From positions 1 to 64,000 of the forward strand of contig VCJN01002586.1 of the NCBI GenBank assembly GCA_006384855.1: a DNA stretch of 64,000 nucleotides, written 5' to 3'. The DNA comes from Tetraselmis striata. Taxonomy: Eukaryota > Chlorophyta > Chlorodendrophyceae > Chlorodendrales > Chlorodendraceae. Below, one piece after another: positions 56,761 through 64,000 of this stretch (position 1 is the first letter of the stretch; each line of letters begins with the position of its first letter). Position numbers and translations under genes: made by a program. The notes under the pieces are model-generated. The model had not been told where the DNA came from. It saw only the letters and a program-made list of their open reading frames with translations, and searched no databases.

Positions 56761-57303
56761 GTGCAATGTCGCAACCCGACGCTATTATCCCTACAGCTCG
56801 ACGCCCTCGCTCTTGGAGTTCAGGACCATGCAAGACGGGGTTTATTTTTCCGTATAGCCCCATGCTATGGATATAGACGGGTTCGAGCGCACCATGTTGG
56901 GCCACATGCAACCATAGTTGGCGGTGCGGGGAGCAGCGTGGCATGGCACGGAGCATGGACAGAATGCCCCCTTAGGGACATTTACGACATGTCGGAATAC
57001 ATGCGCAGGCGCGTGGTCTTTGGAGCTGCGGGTTATCTGAGCGGCCAAGGAGTGCGTGCACCGCAGCGTTTGTGTTGTCGCGTGCATGGTAGCGTGTCGC
57101 TTTGGGGCGCCTTCTCAATTTTCCATCGAGAGCCACCCGGTGGCATCTACATTAGTCGAGAATGCCATTACACTTCGCTCTCGGGAGGTTTCATCGGAGT
57201 GCTGAGCCTCGTGGCGGCCCGTAACGCTGCCGCATCGTACGGCGCAGATTTGCCAGTCATCCCGATGTTGGTAGACGCCGAAGCCGCACAGCCCGGAAAT
57301 TGA
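56761..57303 (+). CDS. Hypothetical ORF
   Basis: 180 codons on the plus strand. The C-terminal part (SGGFIGVLSLVAARNAAASY, DLPVIPMLVDAEA) looks like real protein, and the middle has VVFGAAGYLSGQGV. No family recognised. The codon usage is less GC-rich than in the host genes of this window. Could be an exon, a transposon piece or a chance frame. Confidence 0.25.
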   Translation: MQCRNPTLLSLQLDALALGVQDHARRGLFFRIAPCYGYRRVRAHHVGPHATIVGGAGSSVAWHGAWTECPLRDIYDMSEYMRRRVVFGAAGYLSGQGVRAPQRLCCRVHGSVSLWGAFSIFHREPPGGIYISRECHYTSLSGGFIGVLSLVAARNAAASYGADLPVIPMLVDAEAAQPGN

Positions 57304-59707
57304 AATTGATTACAACGCATTGCAAGCTTGCTGCTCTCTACCGCCCAGATTGTATTGTTCTTGGGGCATGCTATTGTCTGCAAAAATACTATACCATACT
57401 ATGGTATGAAGCACATATAGTGTAATTTTAGCTCTAGCTTCTTGCCATCCTCATTCGCTTATAAACCCCGCCTCCTTCCATCACGTCATCAATGGCTGTG
57501 TCATTTTCCGGATAACTACGAGTATGCGCCAATGCGAGCGGCAACCGCTACTTGGCAATACGGGGGTTGCAAATGATGTATACTCGCCCCATCCCCGAAA
57601 AAAAAATTCATATACATCAGGATGCACCGGCACCGCGCATTTTTTGGTCGCCGTGCGGGGTCTTTGCTTCACCTGCCACCATCGCTGAGAATATTCCGCG
57701 AATCACGGCGAAGGTCGCCACTACGCCGCGCCGGCTGTGGTGGTCCGCCGGCCTCGGCCGCGGTCCGCCGCTGCTGCCCGCCCGGGCTCTTCGCGACAAG
57801 GTCCACGAGCGGGATTGGAGGGGGAAAGGCGGGCACCAACCCCACAATGGAATACATACGGATGCAGGGTACGCCAGATCTTGAGTCGGTCGGTCGTAGG
57901 TCATACCGAGGTAAAACAACACAATTTCACTTCGAACAGCCCTCGCGAGTAAGTTGCCCCCGCCCGAGTCGTACACACAGCCCTCACCACCCATAGGCGG
58001 ATCTCGTATAGGCCGACGCAACGCCGGTGAGGTCGTACGGGGACTATTTTTAGCGCAGGCCCCCGTACAAGGCTGCTGCCCGGCGGCGCCAATAGGCGCT
58101 ACCGGGACTGCGAGTATTATTTGAAAATCCCCATGTATATAGGGCTCCCGGGTCGTCGCATGATTCTTGACCCGCCACAACCGGCCACCCCGTTCAGCCC
58201 CCTGCCTGCCGCACCCAGCCGGGCGGCACGGGTCAGAGGATTACTAGCGCCCATCACGTACGTGGAGGTGGGGTTGCATCAACATGCATGCCGCACCCAT
58301 GATAATTATCCGCTCCCGGTGGGCCACTGGCTCGTGGCGGGCGCATGCACAGCCGTGTCATGAATCACCCATGCACGCACACGCGAGTAAGAGTGTATTG
58401 ATGTACGTCTATGTACTTGTCTTAACAGTGGAAATGCTGTATTGTAGCGCTTTATTGTGTAACTCACAAGCAAAGTCCGCACGGCACTTCGTTACAATAG
58501 TATGCGACAATACGTGCACGCGATGACACAAATGAAAAGGAAAAAAAACACACACACACACACCTATATTACGCATTGATGTTTTCGGTATTCTATTAGA
58601 TTACCCGCCTACGGCAAACCTTGGCATAACTTGTCGTGGATATGCATACTTCCGCGGAGCTGGCACCTCCAAGCACCGTCACCGGAGCGTGCTAATTATT
58701 GTGTTCGGCAGTAGCACGGCTCTTAGATGAATCTGAGATCATTGTGTCATTGTGACACTATATTTCGCTCAATCAGCATGGCTTGCGGCTTTCGCATGAG
58801 CCACCTGCCAAATGCCCTCCTAAGAGGGCAAACGGATATAAATAGACCCACACCATCTCATGTAGTGATAACTACACACTCATGTAGGCTATTTCCATCC
58901 AGTTATTCTGCCTCATCACTCCTTCCATCCGCGCTCGCGGAGCGCCCAGTTTTTCATTTTCGCCGTGCCAAGGGCATGTCTCATGCTACGCTATCCCCCC
59001 TCCTTCCCTTCTGTAGACTTGCCTTACGTGCATTTCTCTGGGTGCCGGCACTCAAACGGGCACACACACTATCGTGTGCATGGTGCACGCATTGTTGCTA
59101 TGTGTGTCTACTGATTGTAGTATATTCAATAATTTTCTGCATCATCTTAAGGGTAGCTATACATCGAAAAATATGAACCGGGTTTTAATAACAACTCAAC
59201 TTAAAAACGGTGCCCCCACGGCACAGCGAGCCGTTAGCTCGGTAAGGGGTATTAATATATATTAAAAACACAAAAGCACCATTGCTACTTTCGGGCTGCG
59301 GCCTGAGCGTTTAAGCGGCGCTCCTCGTACGCGCGCACGCCAGTGCGCATGTTCGATTCTCCGTCGGCATAATTCGTTCCTCGTAGTGAGGCGGCCCGGC
59401 CGCATGCGAACCACGTTGCGCGGACTTGGCGCAGTGGGCGGGGGCGGCGCCGGTGCGACTAAGTACCGCACACCGTTTACAATCGCACCCTGGTTGCTAA
59501 AAGTGTACATTTAACCCCCGGTTTGCGGAAGTGGACAATAGCCTTGGCGGGTAGGGGGCCCGGGGCACAGTGGACAATGGGGTTGGAGGTAGGGACGGCT
59601 GGGGCGCTAGGTGGGCGGCGGCGGGCGAGGCGGGGCAGTGGGGCGGCTGAGCCGGTGAGGAAAAGCGAGTAAGTGGGGGCGTTGTAGTGCGTGCTTTTAT
59701 TGTATTG
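57304..59707. other. Gene-poor region
   Basis: A CA run lies at about 58549-58562. Overlapping frames at 57617-58180 on opposite strands are GC-driven and unconvincing. A TTCGATTC B-box-like word at about 59351 has no tRNA fold. Confidence 0.4.
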
Positions 59708-60050
59708 TGCTGCTACCGTGTGATGCCGTGTGGCATTGGAGAATTATTTAATACCGGTGTCTGGTGTCTGCTGTATTTATATTCATTATATTCATTTAAG
59801 ACGATTGTTAGTTGCAAATAAATAGGAAATAGCAGCCGGTGCAAGTCAATGCGGAAATTTATGATTTTAGCAGTGTATTATTACACGCTGCTACCGTGTG
59901 GCATTAGAGAATTATTTAATACTGGCGACTGCTGTATGCATGTTAATTAAATAGCAATGATATTAGCAAATAATAGGAAATAGCAGCCGGTGGAATAAAT
60001 AATGGACTGAATGCGGACATTTATATGATCTTAGCAGTGTATATTAACTA
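59708..60050. repeat. Tandem repeat of about 170-180 bases, two units
   Basis: Each unit (59708-59886 and 59887-60050) has GCTGCTACCGTGTG, GAGAATTATTTAATAC, AGGAAATAGCAGCCGGTG and TTAGCAGTGTAT in the same order. AT-richer than its surroundings. Confidence 0.85.
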
Positions 60051-60510
60051 CATGGGAGAATCCTGGCCAGCTGTTTGTTGGCCAGGAATAACATCTTCAA
60101 CTACTAAAACGCAGTTCACTGCACTTGTTAAAGATAACATACTGTAACGTACCGTCAGCTGGACAACACAGTACGTCATGTCGCTGGCCAGCAAATGAAT
60201 AAGACTGATATCGCCCGCTGGGGGTACCCCTGGTAGCGACTATAGTTCTTATACTCTTGGTCGATTTAACATAGCAACACAGTATCAATGTAGCGACCAT
60301 GCTGCTGTGATCTTTACGCCGACTGGAATTTTAAGCGGCAAGATACATCACCGCAGCTACCAGTAGCCGAGATGCATGAAGTAGTGACTGACTACATGGT
60401 AGTCGCTACTTGTTCACGCTGATGGTACCAGGACTCGCACGGTGCCGCCGCCACGATGCTGCGGATCCCACAACTTGTTGGCTACAATCGCTACATCTCC
60501 CTCCCCCCTC

Positions 60511-60930
60511 CCTGCTGCACCCCGTCTGCCCGCCGTTCCTGCCCGCCGTCGCCCCGTCTTTTCCGTGAAGGTGATCCCGCCAGTTCCCCCTCCTCCCCAC
60601 TCATGTGCTGCCCACGGCCTATGTATTTGCGGTGTGCTGACTGCTACTCCCGCCGCCCAATGCGCCTGCCCGTAGAGCGGCGTAGGCCGCAGTCACCAGC
60701 AGCACTGCGGCCCTCCGGCCGTCCTGCTGCACCCGGTCTGCCGTTCCGCCCGCCGTTCCTACCCGCCGTCGCCCCGTCGTTTCTGTGAATGTGAGCCCGC
60801 CCCGTGCCTCCCCTCCCCCCCCCCTTTCCACTCATGTGCTGCCCACGGCCTATGTATTTGCGTTGTGCTGACTGCTACTCCCGCCGCCCAATGTGCCTGC
60901 CCACAGGCCGCAGTCACCGGCAGCGTCGCG
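60511..60930. repeat. Tandem duplication of about 210 bases
   Basis: 60511-60722 and 60723-60930 share CCTGCTGCACCC, CCCGCCGTCGCCCCGTC, CTCATGTGCTGCCCACGGCC and TGTGCTGACTGCTACTCCCG. They are highly similar, so the duplication is recent. Confidence 0.85.
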
Positions 60931-61050
60931 CCCACCACATGCTGCGCAATGCCCAAGACGGCTAAGCCATTCGGCATCACTGACTGCTCGGAGGATGTGG
61001 GAGTATGTGGAAGGGCAGGAAGGGATTCGCACGTCGAGAAGACGCATTAG

Positions 61051-61728
61051 ATGCTTTTGGCGCGTCACAAAAGAAAAGAAGCCGCCAAAACCGAATGGAG
61101 ATGTATGAAGATCTTTAAGAACCACGTGGTAACAGCGCATCCAGAGGAGCTCGAGCGGTATCAGCCTCGCTTGACTGGCGGGACTTTCCAAGGACGGGGA
61201 GGCTCTGCACAGAGAACTTATCTGGCGGAGGAGCAAGCACCTGCGGAGGCACACCACGGTCAGCGGCATGCATCCGAAGCAGCGACAACACAGACTGCAG
61301 CAGTCCCAGCAGCTGCGACAGGATTGCAGGCAGCAAGCGGTGGAGCACCAGCCATGATTCATGTTGGCTCGCCCCCCAACCCACAGGCAATGCCACCTCA
61401 GCCGCCGCAGCGTGCGGTGCAACCCGGTGGAGTGCACATCATGGGCTTCCAGCACTTGTCAACCGATAATGTTGCGATGCATCGTATTATTAACGGCGCT
61501 ATCACGGCAATGGCTACATCATGCGTCATTCCCTCCGCTAACGCTGTGGCGGAGGAGGTGCGGCGCGTTGATGAGGAGCGCAAGGCAGCGAAACGTGGAC
61601 ATGACATGCACTTGTGTGGTCTTCCTGTAGGTTCCATGAAAAATCATAGCAAGAACTTCATATATAGAGGGTTTTGTAGAGAGTTTGTATCACGTCAGAA
61701 TTGGGCGGATCAGAGCCTACCTGTGTAG
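61051..61728 (+). CDS. Hypothetical protein, possible BED-finger transposase N-terminus
   Basis: 225 codons from ATG 61051 to the stop at 61726-61728. The start (TEWRCMKIFKNHVVTAHPEE) resembles the second half of a BED zinc finger, with a His pair HVVTAH. In another frame just upstream (about 61000-61070) is WEYVEGQEG and RCFWRVTKEKKPPK, which would be the first half. A Gln/Pro/Ala-rich linker follows, then a helical block (MHRIINGAITAMATSCVIPS, AVAEEVRRVDEERKAAKRGH). hAT transposases start in this way, so a decayed or spliced hAT gene is the best guess. Not certain; no catalytic part is seen. Confidence 0.35.
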   Translation: MLLARHKRKEAAKTEWRCMKIFKNHVVTAHPEELERYQPRLTGGTFQGRGGSAQRTYLAEEQAPAEAHHGQRHASEAATTQTAAVPAAATGLQAASGGAPAMIHVGSPPNPQAMPPQPPQRAVQPGGVHIMGFQHLSTDNVAMHRIINGAITAMATSCVIPSANAVAEEVRRVDEERKAAKRGHDMHLCGLPVGSMKNHSKNFIYRGFCREFVSRQNWADQSLPV

Positions 61729-61756
61729 GGTAGATCCAGCCACCGGACGTTAGCAG

Positions 61757-62842
61757 CTATTCGCCATGAAAGCAGACAAGGTTACCGAGCTCCACCGTAC
61801 TAGTCAGGCGGTGGGGTTGGTGATATTTGTCGATGGCGAGTTGAACGCGCTCTTTGTGGACTTTGCCTTGTGAAAGGCCACACTGGTAAATTCCTCCTGC
61901 ATCGCTCTTGCTGAGCACCAAATTACACGTCGTGATCTCAGTGCCTATATTTGGTCGTATTGTTGTGCGGGTATCATGTGGAATGCGCCTGCTAGCCATC
62001 ACGCATAGCTTTTTTGTCCGATGCATTGGAAGGTTACTTAATAAATAGGTACAAGCAATGGCTGGCGCTTCTGGCTTTCACACAAAAATAGAAATAGGGT
62101 TGTCAAGTGTGTAGTGTCCAGAATGATAGATAGGATAAGCAAAGTGCTTTCCACACTTCCATTCATGGAATATATTGTAAACATTTCATGCACGATTTCA
62201 GCTTTGTATGAGAGATTTCGTGCAAAAAAATGTATAAGAGAAATGCCCCTAATGAAGGGCAAATCCCAAAAAAATTCTGGGGGTGGGCCCAAGATGGCCC
62301 CCCGCCCAGACCCCTCCCCCCCTCCATGCCCCCCCCCCCCCCCCCTCGCTCCGCGAGCGGCGGGGGGCTGGCCAAGGCGGCTGCAGGAATGGCCATATAC
62401 ACTTTTAGCATCACGGAGTCGCACTGTAATATTAGTTTTGTACTGTGCGCTTATATTGCGATTTTCGCGCGTTTTCTGGCTGACCGACAATTTCAGTTTC
62501 CGGCCGTTGGGCGGTCCGGGTCGCCGTTGGGCGGCCGTCTCTGCAACCGCACTTCACGGTCTTCGTTGCTGCCATTGCGCCTGCTTCTTGTGCATGAGTC
62601 TGGTACTGGGTGTGTCGGCCGGCGGAGTGGCCGATGCTTTGCTGATCGGGCGGCGGGACGGACGGCGCCTGTGATGCGCTATACGCGGCTCATTCAAGAT
62701 GCCCGCAACACTTGACGTTGGGCGGCGGGCGGGCAGCGTCGTGCTGACGCAGCGCCGACGCGTCGTCCACGCGCCCCGGATGGGCACGACAAAGAGATGG
62801 TTTTCCAAGCCCAAAACCATGGAGATACGAGTACAACATGAT
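61757..62842. other. Gap with no supported gene
   Basis: C run at about 62329-62345. Frames on either side are short, and the one at 62114-62674 runs across the C run. Confidence 0.4.
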
Positions 62843-63180
62843 GACAACGTTCTTGGCGGGGTCGCAGCCGCGCGCGCGGCACGTGATGGTGCTCCTGCGC
62901 CTGCGTCGCGTCGCTCGTCGGTCTGTGTTGCTATGACCTGGGTCATTGGCTGAAAGCGTCCTCGTCGCGGCTGATGGCCTACCCCGGGATGGTGCCGTGG
63001 TCCCATTGGTTCTTGTCAGCTTAGTGGCGACTTTGTGTTTCCCTTGGCTCTCCCTTGGTTCTTGGCTCCCTGGCCTCATGCTCGTCCTTGGTTTCAGGCT
63101 TATGTCTCTCTTTTGCTGGCAACCTTTCATAGTTGTTGTTAGTTCAAGTTTGTAGTGCGCATATGTTAAAGCCATGATGT
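62843..63180 (+). mobile_element. LINE 3' tail, second copy
   Basis: Colinear with 5335-5675: GACAACGTT-TTGGCGGGGTC, CACGTGATGGTGCTCCTGCG, GCGTCGCTCGTCGG, GGCAACCTTTCATAGTTG and AAAGCC-TGATGT. By eye more than 85% of positions agree. The 5' break lies where the coding end of the element starts, so this is an independent 5'-truncated insertion. Confidence 0.8.
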
Positions 63181-63602
63181 TTAAATGTACATACAAGTTC
63201 AACGTAATAAAACAAACATATACGTGTCGCTATTCGTACTCGTACCAGTACAACGCTGTCGCCGCCGCACCAGCGGGCGGGTATCGCTGATTTTTGAAGC
63301 GCATACGCCAAGTACGGCCATGGGCTCGCGAGATAGCCGTAACACCCTACCCCGGGTTTTCTCAGAGTAGGGCATGTGAAAACCCTAGATGTACACCGCG
63401 TACTACATCGATGCAACCCCCTATATAGGATCGATATTGCTTCGGTTCGATTAAGCGATTTCCCGGTGTTAAGGAAAAAAAAATATTGTACTCACGAATA
63501 TCCTAATCAGCTCGGTTGAGCGGCCTTACCGACTCGTCGAATTGACCGTTACCGGGTCTTGCAACGTCAACACCTCGGGGTGCAAGACACCACATTTTCC
63601 TT
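63181..63602. other. No gene seen
   Basis: Mixed-composition sequence with an A run at about 63474-63482. No coding or RNA feature. Confidence 0.4.
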
Positions 63603-63669
63603 AACCGAGAGTCCGGTTAGCGCCCCCCCCCCCCCCCTCCGGGGGTGCTGGCTAACCGGACTCTCAGTT
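63603..63669. repeat. Inverted repeat with C-run loop
   Basis: AACCGAGAGTCCGGTTAGC (63603-63621) and its reverse complement with one mismatch (63651-63669) flank a loop holding about 14 C. It would form a 19-base stem. Confidence 0.85.
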
Positions 63670-64000
63670 TGAATATTTTGATTCCGCGCGCGCATGAGGG
63701 CCATCGCCCCACGTCGGAGTCTCCACCCGCACCATGTTGTACCCTATACAACCCGCGCCATCGCAGGCACAACGTCTGGCCAGCAACCCCCACCCAACCG
63801 CACCGGCGCCCCGCACTTTGACCCACCGAACGCGTGGCGCTTCCTGGGCAAGGGCCAGCCGACCGGCCTGCGGACCGCCCGCCCGCAGTCCCAGAGCGCG
63901 TCTCGCCCCTAGGGTCTAGCCTAGATCGATCCGGACCGTGTTAGTGAGCAGCGAGTCCGGCCGTTGTGTGGACTATTGCCCCCCGGTGACGGTGGCATGC
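63670..64000. other. Right edge, no supported gene
   Basis: A plus-strand frame at 63694-63912 is Pro/Ala/Arg-rich (HFDPPNAWRFLGKGQPTGLR) and short. It could be an exon cut by the window edge but cannot be supported. Confidence 0.3.

Noticed and set aside
57617-58180. 187-codon minus-strand frame and its plus-strand partner
   Set aside because: Both strands are open because of composition; the sequence reads as random Pro/Arg/Gly with no domain.
59290-59365. tRNA-like sequence with TGAGCG and TTCGATTC words
   Set aside because: The T-stem and acceptor stem do not pair, so no tRNA gene is called.
1-64000. CRISPR arrays, rRNA genes, bacterial operons, riboswitches
   Set aside because: None seen. 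Tandem repeats lack spacer structure, and the gene style is eukaryotic with introns throughout.

Overview
The window looks like nuclear DNA of a green alga, probably a chlorophyte of the Chlamydomonas/Volvox group. The best-resolved genes are plant-lineage genes cut into many short exons: a PIE1-type SWR1 ATPase, a RAF2-like Rubisco assembly factor and a PPR-SMR protein. TGTAA, the usual chlorophyte poly(A) signal, lies shortly after some stop codons. Introns are full of long C/G runs, CA/TG runs and repeat debris. No genus is claimed.

Left third (1-15 kb): mostly mobile DNA and unrecognised genes. On the minus strand there is the first exon of an unknown gene (457-1023) and a four-exon Ulp1-like cysteine peptidase gene (1259-3784). 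A 5'-truncated non-LTR retrotransposon at 4636-5689 has a clear target-site duplication. Degraded Tnp2 (CACTA-type) transposase fragments lie on the plus strand at about 7.1-10.2 kb. Several coherent but unrecognised coding blocks follow at 11.8-14.7 kb.

Middle left (15-33 kb): a family 17 glycosyltransferase gene (minus, 15973-17810) has a deoxynucleoside-kinase-like reading frame antisense to it. Next come a decayed LINE with reverse transcriptase motifs (19.4-22.4 kb), a four-exon gene for a small secreted cysteine-rich protein (22917-23923), a six-exon RAF2-like gene (minus, 24644-26172), an old retroelement bounded by 0.3-kb direct repeats (26755-30069), and a nine-exon PPR-SMR gene (30722-32994).

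Middle right (33-52 kb): LINE debris, then the largest gene, a PIE1/SWR1 chromatin-remodelling ATPase on the minus strand (35939 to about 51996). I could place 32 exons, about 2,800 residues: HSA domain, four copies of an acidic pre-ATPase module that is normally single, a split Snf2 ATPase, a SANT-like region and a Gln/Ala/Pro-rich tail.

Right (52-64 kb): repeats, a copia-type remnant, a long low-complexity ORF with an internal duplication, a broken fragment of a PHO4 phosphate transporter, tandem repeats, a possible BED-finger transposase fragment, a second copy of the 5-kb LINE tail and a hairpin with a C-run loop.

The host genes are separate transcription units; I see no operon-like or pathway clustering. 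Exon boundaries were read by eye from GT/GC-AG sites and checked by reading-frame phase. Boundaries whose phase does not close are stated.
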